Notes under the pieces: generated by a model
What the model saw: only the letters and a program-made list of their open reading frames with translations
Told to the model about the DNA's origin: nothing
Database searches by the model: none
Translations under genes and position numbers: made by a program
Shown here: positions 1 through 11,766 of the stretch, piece after piece
Layout: each line of letters begins with the position of its first letter
Numbering within the stretch: the stretch's first letter is position 1
Origin: Anisodus tanguticus
Taxonomy: Eukaryota; Streptophyta; Magnoliopsida; Solanales; Solanaceae
Reading direction: 5' to 3'
Length of the DNA stretch: 64,000 nucleotides
Assembly: GCA_034509755.1 (NCBI GenBank)
Contig: CM067539.1
Span: forward strand, 53,161,513 to 53,225,512

Positions 1-127
1 AACCTAATTACATTGATATGATGGAGGTAATTTGGATGTGATGAAGATCATTCTAAGCTAAGAATATGCTAATCATCCTAATTACATTGATATGATGGAG
101 ATAATTTGAATGTGATGAAGATAATTA
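1..127. repeat. Imperfect tandem duplication, about 76-bp period
   Basis: A block of about 50 bases beginning at position 1 recurs at about position 77 with a few substitutions; both copies share the core cctaattacattgatatgat. A short palindrome around 128-150 follows. The left copy may extend beyond the window edge. No function is evident. Confidence 0.6.
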
Positions 128-199
128 TGGATTAGGTCCATAATTATCTTAACAGTATACACTGGTCATCCTGATTGATCCCCATATGCATCAATCTAT

Positions 200-430
200 C
201 TTTTGTCAATAACCTGTTTAGCATAGGAAGCCAACATATAAAGTTGTGCTCGGGTATATTCCCCTTTCTCCACACCTATCTGTACCAAGGCCAAGTAGGT
301 AGCTCCCCCCTTCTCCATCTATTGCCATGTATACTACTCATCATATTTTAACCACCCCTACTGTACATAACCAGCATCAAATGTATCTCTGATCTTGCAC
401 TGTTTCCTCTAGTACCAACAACAGTCAGTA
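200..430 (-). pseudogene. Degenerate coding-like fragment of unknown family
   Basis: Read on the minus strand, about 310 to 205 gives an open stretch with protein-like composition (contains EKGEYTRAQLYMLASYAKQ) ended by a stop. Upstream in the same frame the text stays protein-like but is broken by several TAG/TGA codons. The stretch ends near the copia-1 insertion at 513, and similar coding-like text (VVGGSTDTQIKAGVDQS) resumes on the far side of that element at about 5707-5770, so one older sequence may have been split by it. I do not recognise the family. It could be a transposon or an old gene exon. Confidence 0.25.
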
Positions 431-512
431 GAAGGTATATTGTAAGTAACTTCTAATTATCATAACCTCTTTCAACTGACTTGGCAACTAACTAATTGGT
501 TTTATTTAGACT

Positions 513-877
513 TGAAAGAAATAATCCCCTTGATTATTTTCATTAATGAAAGGCTATATATACAAGTTACATATTCCTATAATAGGAAAATCCTTTTCCT
601 ATTCTACTTCTAAATCCTTATTCTACCATAATTCTAACTATACAATTATGGTAAGTGTATAACACTAATTAAGGTATCATTTTCCTTACAATATACTACA
701 ACTATAAATACCATATATACACTAACACGTTAATGTGGGATGCTGGACTGTTAGCCGAAAGCCCACTGGTTTACTATCTGAAACTGGCCGAAAGCCCACT
801 GCTTTGCTAGCCATATATATGTGATATACACCGATGTATATTCGTGTATATCACATGTATATGGCTCTCGTTTAACA
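513..877 (-). repeat. 3' LTR of copia-1
   Basis: 365 bp, matching 5342-5706. On the minus strand it starts at 877 with TGTTAAA. A strong inverted repeat at 810-865 lies just inside the U3 start. Differences from the partner LTR cluster around 738-760 and near the hairpin loop. Confidence 0.93.
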
Positions 878-3800
878 CACCCCCATGCATCATAGCGGGC
901 GGTTTTCGAACGCCGAGACTCGTCCCTAAAATTTTCAAAGAGAACCGCCGGTAGACCCTTTGTAAAGATGTCGCAATTTGATAACGAGACGGGACATGGC
1001 ATACGCGAACTTGACCTTTTGCAACCTTTTCACGGACAAAGTGAATGTCCATTTCGATATGCTCGGTGCGCTGGTGTTGAACTGGGTTACCTGAAAAGTA
1101 TATGGCACTAATGTTATCGCAATATACCAAGGTTGCCTTCTGAATGGGACAATGAAGCTCCAAAAGCAAATTACGTAGCCAACATGACTCGGAGACCACA
1201 TTTGCGACCCCTCGATATTCTGCCTCTGCACTGGAGCGTGACAGAGTTGCTTGACGTTTTGCCGACCATGAGACCAAGTTGTTGCCAAGGAACATACAGT
1301 AGCCAGAAGTCGACCGTCTGGTGTCGGGACAACCACCCCAATCAGCATCCGTGTAAGAGACACGTGTGGATGTAGACGAAGGATACAAGTGCAACCCATA
1401 GTCCAGTGTCCCCTGAAGATACCGAATGATGCGTTTGATTGCATTCATGTGCTCAACCCTGGGATCATGCATGAATAAACACACCTGCTGAACCGCATAT
1501 GTAATATCCGGTCTGGTAAAGGTAAGATACTAGAGGGCCCCTGCAAGACTGCGATAGCGGGTCGGGTCCTCGTATGGTGCACCTGCTGCGGCACTCAGCT
1601 TTGGGTTTACATCAACCGGTGTGGAAGTTGAATTACAGGATGACATCCCATCCCTCTCTATGATCTCAGCAGCATACTTCCGTTGAGACAGAAACAAGCC
1701 ACCTGAATGACGTTTGACGGCAATCCCCAAAAAATAACTCAACGGCCCTATGTCCTTCATAGCAAATTCAGAACTGAGCATGGCCATGATAGACTGACGC
1801 AAAGCATCGGAGGAGGCAGTCAAGATGATATCATCCACATATAACAGAATATAGGCCAATGACGAACCACGGCGGTAGATGAACAAAGAATTATCTGACC
1901 TGCTGTGAGTGAACCCAATAGTCGAAACAAAATTAGCAAATCGTGTATACCAGGCACGTGGAGACTGCTTAAGCCCATATAATGACTTCTTCAACAAACA
2001 GACATGATGAGGGCGGTTGGGATCCCTGAAACCCAACGACTGATGCATATAGACTGTTTCCTTGAGATCTTCATGTAGAAAAGCATTCTTGACATCTAAC
2101 TGATGAATCGGCCAAGTCTTTGAAAGAGCCAAGCTAAGTACAGTGCGAATGGTAGCCGGTTTGACCACCGGACTAAACGTCTCACCACAATCAATACCAA
2201 CCTGTTGAGTCTTACCATCACCAACAAGTCGCGCCTTATGCCGAGCAAAGGACCCATCTAAATTCTCCTTATGACCAAAAATCCACATAGACCTGATAAT
2301 ATTAATACCATATGGACGGGGCACCAACTCCCACGTCTTATTATCAATAAGAGCATTATATTCATCAGTCATAGCAATTTTCCAATTAGGGTCATTTAAT
2401 GCGGACACAGGATTGCGGGGCAAGGGGGATTTAGAGACATCAGAATGTAAATTAAAATTTCTTTTAGGTGTAAAAATACCCCGCTGACTACGAGTGACCG
2501 GTCTATGACTCGAGGAAGAAGTGATGGAATTTTGGGAATTTTCTGGGCTCGGGACGGACCGGCGCGGCGAGTGCAATGGCCCGCCGGCCCAAATCGGCCA
2601 AGCCGGAGTCCGATTCTCGGAGCAGCCCAGACCAGAATGGGCAGGTGCCCGCTTCTTTGAACTGCTCCATGGCGTGAATTGTGTGGCGGTGCGATGGTCC
2701 AGCGGGCAGTGGGCCCGCTGGAGGATTTTGGGTACGGGAGATGTCCGAAAAATTCTGAATAATATACGGGGATATTTGGTCATCCAAAAAATTATATGAC
2801 TTTGGTTCGGGAGTATGAACTTTCGTAAATGGGAATTGAGTTTCATCAAAAATGACATGGCGATTGATTATGATTTTCTTGGAGGATAAATCAAAACACT
2901 TATAACCACGATGAATTGACGGATAACCCAAAAACACACACGGGGTAGACCGAGCCTGAAGTTTGTTAATTGTGGTGGATGGGAATAACGGATAACACAA
3001 GCACCCAAAAATCCGAAGGTGAGAATAAGAAGGGTTCTTATTATATAAGATTTTGAGAGGGGAAGAATATGTCAGACCTTTAGACGGAATTATGTTAAGA
3101 AGGTAAGTGGCCATTTGTAGAGCATGATGCCAAAAATATGGAGGTATGGAGGCATGGATTAGGAGAGTTCGGACAATGTTATTTATGGAACGAATTTTGC
3201 GTTCGGCTTTTCCATTTTTTGAAGATGTATGAGGACATGAAAACCGAAAATTTATCCCATGAGTAGCACAAAATTCTCGAAACTCCCTATTGTCATACTC
3301 TTTCCCATTATCACATTGAATATTTTTTATTTCTCTTTCGAATTGAGTACGAATGAACGCTCTAAATTTTATGAAGACGGAAAACACTTGTGATTTATTC
3401 GCAATTGGAAACGTCCACAAAAATCTAGAATAATCATCTAAAAAGAGAACATAATATCGATGACCCATTGAACTAAGAACAGGAGATGTCCATAAGTCGC
3501 TATGAATAATGTCAAATGGCATAGAAGTATGAGATTTGGAGTCTACAAATGGCAACTTAACAATTTTTCCTAATGAACAAGACTAACAAATTGGAGTACG
3601 CCTCGTACCCTTACAAGAAATAAAGGTATTTTTATCTAAAGCTCATAAAATAGAAGATCCCGGATGATCCAGACGAGCATGCCACATGGAAGGAGAGATG
3701 GCTGCAAAAGCTGATGGCAAGGCTGGACTCGATGGACTGAAACCAGGCATGATAGGATACAGATCCCCCCTACTATCACACCTCATGAGATGACTCCCCG

Positions 3801-5182
3801 TCTTGAAATCCTTCACAAGAAAAATCGAAAGGATCAAATTCAACGAAACAGAATTGTCATTTGTGAACTTTCGGACAGACACTAAATTTTTAATCAATTT
3901 AGGAGCATGTAAAGTATTTTTCAAGAGGAGTGGTGGATTGGGAGGAGACAACGTTTTCTGACCATACCCTAGAATTGGAATAGAACTGCCATTACCAACA
4001 ATTATTCCCCGAGGGGTGCTCAAATTGTAATAAGATGAGAGAGTACCAGATTCGTAAGTCATGTGAGTAGTGGCCCCGGTGTCCATGTACCAATTTGGGT
4101 CCGGTTGAGTCAATCCCAACGTGTGCATCGCGGCCTCGATATCGGTCTGAGTGGGGCCTGCTGCATGATGGGCTTGCGGAGGTCTGGGCCCAAGGACTCC
4201 TGGCCGTGCTGGAACTAGCCCGAAACTGCTGTGGGTGCCGTTGCCGGCCACCGGCCGCGGGGCCGCCAATGCCGGGTATTGGGCTCGGACCGTTGGCCGC
4301 CCCACCGCCGGGGCAAAAACCGCGAAGGTGCGGGTTCCACTGCCACTGGCCCCACTGTTGGGCCCACGGTGGTGGTGGGCCACTGTACCCCGGATGGGAC
4401 CCACCGCCTGCTTGTTGATCACCGGAACCGCCACGTTTGCCCCCGCGGTTTTTGTTATTTTTGCGATTATTCTTGCCTCCACCATTATTATGGTTTTGGC
4501 CCGAATTATTAACAAAACCCGAACGACTAGGAGAGGATACCACCATGAAAACTGGGCTTGCTCCGGTAGCCGCCTTTTTAGCCAAACCGACTTCTTCCAA
4601 CGTCAGCATGGAGCGGGCTTGATGAAAGTCGGGAAGAAGGTTGCTTTGGCGAAGGAGAGTTCCAACACCATTATAAGCCTCCGAAAGACCGGCAACCAAC
4701 TGTAGAACTAGACGATTATTTGTTACTGGCGCGCCAACATTACGGAGTTGATCTGCCAACTCCTTTAGTTTCTTGTAATATGCAGAAACGTTCGGAAATA
4801 CGTCCATTCGAACGAGAATGAATTCCTGCTCGAGTGTGACGACACGGGAATGTTGGTTGTCTTGGAATATGTCATGCAATCTATTCCATGCAGCCATAGC
4901 CGTGGTATCTGGCTCCATAATCGTCTGTAGAAGGTCCACTGAAATAGTGGCGTATATCCACCGAAGAACGGTAGCATCAAGTGTAATCCATAGCTCAGGA
5001 TCCTCCGCAGGACGTGGTCTAGCGGGAGGAATGATGTGATGAAGAACTTGATAAGATATAGCGTGAATTTTAAACAACTCCGCCCACGTTGCATATTGAA
5101 CGTTTTTCATCTCAAGGACAATAGGGACACTGAGCTTGATATTGGAAACCGTGAGGGCAGGGTGAAAATTGTTCTTAGACAT
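878..5182 (-). pseudogene. copia-1 gag-pol polyprotein, interrupted
   Basis: The start is ATG at 5182 (MSKNN), 142 bases downstream of the PBS. Gag (about 5182-4300) has the W-rich copia gag core (ATWAELFKIH, LEQEF, LADQLRNVGAPV) and a Gly/Asn/Lys-rich tail. Protease shows DTGAT (about 4060-4075). The integrase domain runs from about 3690 to 2860, reverse transcriptase from about 2390 to 1530 with YVDD at 1830-1841, and RNase H from about 1480 to 900 (DADWGGCPDTRRSTSGY, SAEAEYRG, YCDN). Lesions seen: a frame change between about 4350 and 4100, stops at about 3640 and 3585 in the integrase zinc region, a frame change between 2850 and 2505, an amber stop at about 1530 (consistent with CAG to TAG), and a one-base frame change near 970 just before the C-terminal FTKGLP-type motif. 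It cannot make a full polyprotein. Confidence 0.92.
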
Positions 5183-5323
5183 ATTGAAAGAACAAAGAAG
5201 GAGGGGAAATTTAAGAGAGGTTTTTGAGAACGGAAGACGAAATTTTGGAAGAGAAAAACCCGAGGAGGGGGGGGCTCGGCCAAAGGGAGGCAAAAGTTTG
5301 AGAGAAAAAACTTTTGTTTTAGA

Positions 5324-5341
5324 CCTAGTCTCTTGATACCA
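5324..5341 (-). other. Primer binding site of copia-1
   Basis: Minus-strand TGGTATCAAGAGACTAGG begins immediately after the LTR end at 5342. TGGTATCA is the usual complement of plant initiator tRNA-Met. The same 18 bases occur at 63635-63652 in copia-4, tying the two elements to one family. Confidence 0.85.
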
Positions 5342-5706
5342 TGAAAGAAATAATCCTCTTGATTATTTTCATTAATGAAAGGCTATATATACAAGTTACA
5401 TATTCCTATAATAGGAAAATCCTTTTCCTATTCTACTTCTAAATCCTTATTCTACCATAATTCTAACTATACAATTATGGTAAGTGTATAACACTAATTA
5501 AGGTATCATTTTCCTTACAATATACTACAACTATATATACCATATATACACTAACACGTTAATGTGGGTCGCTTGGACCATTGGCGAAAGCCCACTGGTT
5601 TACTATCTGAAACTGGCCGAAAGCCCATTGCTTTGCTAGCCATATATATGTGATATACACTGCTGTATATTCAGTGTATATCACATGTATATGGCTCTGT
5701 TTAACA
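5342..5706 (-). repeat. 5' LTR of copia-1
   Basis: 365-bp partner of 513-877. It carries the same inverted repeat near its U3 start (5639-5695). It is flanked on the outside by AGACT (5707-5711). Confidence 0.93.
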
Positions 5707-6060
5707 AGACTTTGATCAACTCCTGCTTTGATTTGTGTATCAGTACTCCCTCCTACCACAGATCTTTAACCACAAGGATTAAAGTGTGAAAATTTAATTC
5801 TTAGTGCAGTCAAGTGGCATTATCAGTAAGTTGCCTCTTTCATTTAGCTAAGACGTGTTACAACTTTGTTTTTCTTTTTCACTATTCTCCTTTACAAAAT
5901 AAACTCAAGATTTGAACAATGAGGACTAGCAATATTAATGATAGATGTGTATGAGATTTGAGTAGGCACCTCATATCAATATTTTTAGTAAACAATGATA
6001 TGTTTAGTCAATCATAGTAACTGAGAGCAAATGCGTAATTTCTACTCCATAAGAAACTTT

Positions 6061-7459
6061 TGTTGGTACTCTATTATACTTTATAAAGCAGTACGGGAAG
6101 TAAAAAACTATTACAAGTGTTCGAAAGGATAAGCAAATATTCAATATTCAGAAATTGAATCTTGTTGAAGAAATAGGCCAATTTTCAAAACTGCTGCAAG
6201 CTTGTTGTGTCTTGAATCTTGATAACCTGAAATCAAGAAACAACTAAATCTGGATGGTTACAACGTTGTGTGTTGAGTCGAGTGATAGCCCTCTATCCTT
6301 AAGACAAGATTGCCCTGTATATATGCTTTTACGTTAGCGGGCAATAGTCTCCCAAGATAAAACAACACTTTAATCTCAACGCTACAAAGCCAATAGGTTG
6401 AGCCTGACGAAGAAAACAAATATGAATCAACTTGCTGAAGATATGGAATAGGAAGGAAGATTTTATCTTTACTCTTCTCTTTTGTCTCTGTGTATATAGT
6501 GTGTCTCTGTAGTGTATATCTTGTGTATATGTGAGGGTTTGGTCACTGTTTTTCATTACAGTTTGCTCACTGTTTTGAGCTGTGTTTTGTGCTATTTTGT
6601 GGCTGTTTTGCTCACTGTTTTGTGCTGAATTTCAGTCAGTTCTTCACTTACGAATTGAGACAATAAACAGCTCAATATATAACATGTAGGAGGGCAGCTC
6701 AACAGCCACAAACAAGGCTATAATGGCCATTAAGTGAGGGCTGTTAATGGCATTAGAGAGGCTTGGGTGGTTTATGGTCATGAATGAGGCTGCTCAATTG
6801 CCCAAGTAATGGGCTGTTAATGGAGAGTTAATCAGCCAAGTAATGGCTGGTTAATTCTCCAAAACGCAGTCCAACGGTAGGCAGAAAGTTTTCTGCCTTC
6901 CGTCACCTTCCCAGAAACTCTGGGGGACCAAACTGTAAAATATTAAACTTTAGGGACCAAACTGTACAAAAGAAAATTCAGGGATCAAACTGTACATCTG
7001 GCAAAGTTCTCTGGTCCAAAAAGATAATATCAGAAAGTGCCCGCAGCCTGCAGCCCGGGACCCGAGCCCTAGCCCAGACCAGACGAACGGCGCGCGTGTG
7101 GGCTTAGCCATGAACCCAAACACATCTAGGTCTTCCCTCCTTTAAACACATGGGATACCCCTTGGGGTCCCAAACCCTTTACCAATTTGAGACTTATATA
7201 GAGAGCAATTCTTCCTATTCCCACCGATGGGGTAGATTTGTTCCACACCACATTTCCATGCCTTAAACACCTTACTTCGTGGACCAATATCTCTTTCATT
7301 TCTCAACGAAATTTGACGATTTTTGGCCCTACGGTCATCTACTCACTTCGTAGATCATGCATGTGTAAAGAGACAAGGTCTCCAACATGCGGAACACTAG
7401 TGTTTAATTCATCAAAGATGGGTGGACGCATCTCCCCCGCCAAAGGCTAATTTCCAACA
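6061..7459 (-). mobile_element. Solo LTR, family A, in a gypsy relic
   Basis: A 1399-bp block that starts TGTTGGTACT and ends TTTCCAACA, flanked by the 5-bp duplication ACTTT (6056-6060 and 7460-7464). It has no internal domain. On the minus strand it is clearly related to 11767-12779: both contain the blocks around ggggtatcccatgtg and gcggaacactagtgtt. The insertion falls inside a gypsy RNase H reading frame that resumes on the other side. A lone LTR with target duplications is the usual product of LTR-LTR recombination. Confidence 0.88.
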
Positions 7460-7464
7460 ACTTT

Positions 7465-8275
7465 AATGTCATCTGATTAGTCTTGATGATAAACTTCTGA
7501 TCAAATAGTACAACTTTCTGAACAACATTCAATAATTCTAGCATACTGTCATATACTAATAGTGTTTCATATATAGGGGATAATTTTTTTACTAGTGAAA
7601 GCTATAGGATGCCCTTTCTGCATAAGAACAACACTTATGTCATAACTACTTGTATCAGTCTCTACAATGAAAGTTTTGGTAGCATCAGGTAAAGCGAGAA
7701 CATGAGCTTTGGTCAAGGCTTTTTTTCAGTTATTCATTTCATGTGATCAACAATAATAATATACTCAGTGTAATCATATACGTGGGATCCGGCTGAATTT
7801 TGATGAATTGTAAGATAAAAAGGGTTTTTTTTATCAATTATTTGATAATTATTAATATCAAATTTAGTATTTGGATTATTGTTGGTATCGATCTTAACAC
7901 AGACCTCAATATCTCCTTATCTGTAAAATAAAGAAAGGAGAAATTCTTTTATGGTAAAAAATTCTGTCATAGCTTTTCGTTTCCTTGATAGCTGGAAATT
8001 CTCCAAAAGTATGAAAAGCTGGAGGACTTTGTACCATCCATTCCGGTGTGGTTGGATTTTGTTCGACGAGATCTATTATCGCTTTTTTCATGTCTTCTAA
8101 AATTTAATATAGGTACAAATTCTCCCAATTTGTGTGACCATTTGAAAATATCTTTTTATTTAAAATAATCAATCAATGGTTTACATGACTCTAAATCCTT
8201 GAAAAAACCTTCTGTCGTATCCAGCTAGGCCTAGAAATTCCCTTAACGATTTAACAGTAGTTTATGCAGGCCATT
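7465..8275 (-). pseudogene. Ty3/gypsy reverse transcriptase/RNase H relic
   Basis: The minus strand at about 8275-8118 reads as the RT thumb region (SLREFLGLAGYDRRFFK, then FKW). At about 7735-7465 it reads as the RT-RNase H junction (KALTKAHVLALPDATKTF, IVETDTSSYDIS, KFIIKTNQMTLK). After the solo LTR the frame continues at 6060 with FLME followed by a stop. Between the two coding blocks lie about 380 extra bases that contain a SINE tail (about 7749-7798) and an unrecognised 61-codon open stretch (8091-7906). Multiple frame changes make this a relic. Order and motifs fit Ty3/gypsy; the lineage is not resolved. Confidence 0.72.
7749..7798 (-). mobile_element. SINE 3' tail (Solanaceae TS-like)
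   Basis: On the minus strand the stretch reads as a degenerate version of the GGGATTATACTGGGTATGTTGTTG type tail known from Solanaceae SINEs. Here it ends in repeated TTATTATTG. It sits inside the gypsy relic and may account for part of the extra sequence there. The head is not recognisable. Confidence 0.45.
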
Positions 8276-8744
8276 TGAAGTAGTTTTTTTTTTTTGTTTT
8301 CCATCACGTGTTTGCTACTCGCATTGAGACCTCTACTACTTGAATTCGTATCGTATAAGGCCCATTTAACGAAGGAGCGCTCCTTGACATAATTTTTTTG
8401 GAATCTTATCCCTTCCATTACAACCCTTGATGGTTAATTGAAATAATTAAAGGATGAATGACTAGATCTAATCATCTAATATTATGCGTAGAAGGTAGAT
8501 CAAAGTCAACTACACTAAAACAAATTTAAGTCAATGTGAAATTTCGGAAAACGTTTTTTTTTTTAGTTTGTTTGGCCTTCAAACTTGACTTGTCTTTGGT
8601 TTTGTCATATTCTTCCTCCCATTTTGAATTTTGCCAAATTGATTGAAGGTTACCAATGGTCTCCCCTCTTTAATGTAACTGCTCCACACAATTAATGACC
8701 TTCGAAATTTTAGTTCTTAGTTTTGAAATCCTTACACATTAAAA
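8276..8744. other. Spacer, no gene seen
   Basis: AT-rich sequence with homopolymer tracts (T at 8287-8300 and 8555-8563). No reading frame with recognisable protein content was found on either strand. Confidence 0.6.
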
Positions 8745-9660
8745 AAAAGTAAATCCACTTTACTCTCTTTTAAGTTTTAACACTTAAGTCCTTCACATTT
8801 CGAATAAAAACGATAACCCCTTATGTAATATTATCCGGTGAGATTTTTTTCTTCATAAAAATCTTTTTCTTTTCTAGAATAAAATACGAAATAACTCTTA
8901 TTTTATTAATATATACCTTCATATCCAAAGGAATATAAGACCATTAGATATAATATAGTTCTTTGATCCATACAATAAAAATAAATATTTATCTAAATAA
9001 AAACATACAGAATTTGTGGCACACCTTCTCTTCAGCATAAACGAGGTCCAACATGGATTTTTGATATTTTTAACTTCTGCTTTCTTTTTTTTCCCCGTCT
9101 TTTCAACATAAAAATTTGTCTTAAAAACGAGGTTTAACAAAAAATAACACGCATGTTCAATGTTCTGTTGCTCTTTTGAATTAGAGTAAACACAATACTT
9201 GTTATTTGATTTTAATACCAGTGGTTTGACATTTTCCCTTTTGATTGTTGCAGTTGTAACTTATTTTTTAGACAAAGTTTTATGTTGAAAATGCAAAAAA
9301 AAATAAAAAAAATTAAAGATATCAAAATATTCTTGTTTACCTCATTTATGCTGGGGAAAAAAGGTAAGCCGCAGATTTTGTATGTTCTTGTTCAGATATA
9401 TATTTAGTTTTTATTATATAGAGATCATGGAAAAATTATAAATAATGGTCTTATATTTCTCTGGATACGAAGGGACATATTAATAAATAATAGTTATTTT
9501 CGTATTTTAATTCTAGAAAAAATGATCTTTATGCAAAAAGAAGAAAATTCTCATCGGAAAAATATTGCTTAAGGGGTTGTTGTTCCTATTCAAAATGTGA
9601 AGGGGTATTATTTTCCAACCCTTAAAGTTAAAAGGGGGTAAAATGAGATTGTCTTAAAAA
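8745..9660. mobile_element. Foldback element with arms of about 400 bp
   Basis: The sequence from about 8745 to 9150 is repeated in inverted orientation from about 9660 to 9255, with imperfect but continuous similarity along the whole arm. Matching landmarks include the blocks around cttcacatttcgaataaaaa (left) and its counterpart near 9590, tctagaat near 8874 and 9515, and the ggaatataagaccatt block near 8930 and 9450. The centre is about 100 bp. There is no coding sequence. This is the form of a large MITE or foldback derivative, perhaps Mutator-like. I could not fix exact termini or a target duplication. Confidence 0.7.
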
Positions 9661-10239
9661 TATGCCTCTTCGTGGGATTGATGGTCTGCAGTAAACTATC
9701 TCATCTAATTAGATGTTCACAATGCCTCACCACGTGTATTTTAATTATTCAACTTTGTGTTAATTAAATGCTTTAGAAAACTAAACCACAAACCTTTAAA
9801 TATTGAGTTAATGATAAAAAACATATTTCAAGTATCACTTTTCCTACCTAAATTATCATCAACCGGTTAGCAAAACACACATCAACTATCCGTTCTTTCA
9901 CAACCCTTATACTACTATTGTTGATTCCTTCCAAAACTCTTATACAATTATAATTCTTTCTTGGGGAATAACATTGAACTTTTTTCGCTTTTTCTTGTAG
10001 AGAAGAAGCATTTTTATGTGACTTATCATTGCAATTGAAGATAAAGAAAACCATGACAAATTGAGATTATTTGACCTTTAAGATTTTGATTCTCCTATTC
10101 TTTACTTTTTGTTCTCTTATTTCATACAAATTAAGAAGGAATATTTACATTTTTCGTTCTGAATTTTAGTAGGTTTGTAGGAACGAAATCATATAAGGGG
10201 AGAAATGAGAAAGTAAGGGAGAGGAGCCTCCAATGATAC
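9661..10239. other. Spacer, no gene seen
   Basis: AT-rich sequence without a recognisable gene, between the foldback element and the LINE 3' end. Short open stretches here have no motif support. Confidence 0.55.
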
Positions 10240-11766
10240 AACTAACATTTCATTTAATCACCAAAGTAACTGTTTACAAAACCATAACACCTCAACACAA
10301 GGATGCTATCTCAAGAAATCAAACTCAAATATTACAGCAACCTAAAGCATCAAAAAAGGCCTCACATTACAAATATATGATATTTCCCTAGCTACCACAT
10401 TCCAGTGCTTGCTCTTGTCCTCGAATGTTCGTTGATTTCTCTCCATCCACACAGCATGGACAAATTCAGTATAGACCATTTTTATAATCTGAGCAGATTG
10501 AGATTTGCTCTTTGCCTTGATGACTATCCAGTCCTGGTGTTGTTTCAAATTAACTGCTCCATACCCTGTCATATTTAGCCATGCCAGCAACCCGTTCCAT
10601 AAGTTTTGGACATACACACAATGAATAAAACATATGATCTCTTGATTCCAGGTGGTTTGAGCAGAGTTTGTATTTCAGATCTATGTCCAGTTCCCACTTA
10701 GCAAGTCTATCACTGGTTGCCAGTCTGTCTTGAATCTGCATCCATAGTGAAAATACAGCTTTTGGTCTAGCACCATTGGAAAACATGAAGCATTTCCAGT
10801 TTACGCTTAGTCTATCACCAATGAGCTGTAGATAAAGGACTCTGATAGATAAGTTATGGGATATCATCATCTGATTCTGCTCCAATACTGATCTTGCAGC
10901 CATTATTTTCCTAACCATCCATGAGGCCTGTTGGGGTATGGGAACACTGATAACTGGTTGTGTTTGATGTAGTAACTATGTATCCATCTGATCCATAGTT
11001 TATCTATTTTATGAGCAAAATCCCAATAAGTCTATGCAATTGCAGCTGTGTTCCACACTGGAATGTTGATAAGATTGAGACCCCCAACAGGTTTTGGCAA
11101 ACACATACATCTTGACCCATACTACTAGAGCCCTTTTCGTAATAGTATTTATTCCTGACCAAATGTAACTCCGACAATAAGCATCAATAACTTTAATGAC
11201 CTTGGAAGGAATCACAATTAGTTGAGACCATTAAGCTTTAATACCAAATAAGACTGATTGAACTAGCTGCACTCTCCCAGCATAGGAAAGTTTCTTAATT
11301 GTCCAGGAAGAGACTCTAGCTGTGATCTGCTCAATAAGAGGGATCCATTGGCGAACAGTTAATTTCTTGGTTGACAGGGGAATACCCAAATACTTAAATG
11401 GTAACTCACCCAAACTGAACCCAAATTTCTGCAGAATTGCATGCTTTACTGTATCCTCAACCCCTCCAAAATACATACTACTTTTCCCAATATTAGCTTG
11501 TAGTCCTGATGCTTTGGAAAACTTATGGAAGCTTTCATATAATGCAGTGACTGATTCTAAAACTCCTCTTGCAAAGAGTAACAAGTCATCAGCAAAGCAA
11601 AGGTGTGTAATACCAAGTCTGGCACGTTTAGGATGGTATTTGAAACTCTTACACTCCTTTAATTCTCCTAAGCACCCACTGAGATACTCCGTTGCTATAG
11701 CAAATAAAAATGGGTAGATAGGATCCCCTGCCTCAAACCTCTAGCATCATCAAATGGTTCAATTAG
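10240..11766 (-). pseudogene. LINE reverse transcriptase, 3' half
   Basis: Minus-strand LINE ORF2 remains. Near the solo LTR it carries the RT catalytic motif FADD (11585-11596, in context HLCFADDLLLFARG). It continues with FKYLGIPLSTKKLT and WTIKKLSYAGRVQLVQSVL (about 11400-11240). The C-terminal zf-RVT-like domain is at about 10900-10550 (SLWMQIQDRLATSDRL, LCSNHLESRDHMFY), and the tail at about 10500-10345 has the usual VWMERNQRTFE wording. Frame changes occur at about 11230, 11000 and 10600. The 5' half lies at 12785-13612 across an inserted solo LTR. No clear poly(A) tail is visible near 10240, so the exact 3' end is uncertain. Confidence 0.85.

Larger units (their letters stand above)
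513..5706 (-). mobile_element. Ty1/copia LTR retrotransposon, copia-1 (complete, coding broken)
   Basis: A full-length element of 5194 bp on the minus strand. Both ends carry 365-bp LTRs beginning TGTTAAA and ending TTTCA as read on the minus strand. The 5-bp target duplication AGACT is present at 508-512 and 5707-5711. The primer binding site (minus TGGTATCAAGAGACTAGG, 5324-5341) directly abuts the 5' LTR, and a G-rich polypurine tract (about 878-890) abuts the 3' LTR. Domain order is gag, protease, integrase, reverse transcriptase, RNase H, which is copia order. Short LTRs and the gag and RNase H wording suggest the Ale/Retrofit lineage (inference). By eye the LTRs differ at roughly 15-20 positions, so it is not a very recent insertion. 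Confidence 0.95.

Noticed and set aside
1133..1375. Open stretches opposite the copia-1 RNase H region
   Set aside because: They mirror the well-supported minus-strand RNase H. The plus-strand product has no domain.
4095..4705. Several overlapping plus-strand open stretches
   Set aside because: They are antisense to GC-rich gag/protease sequence of copia-1, which explains their length.
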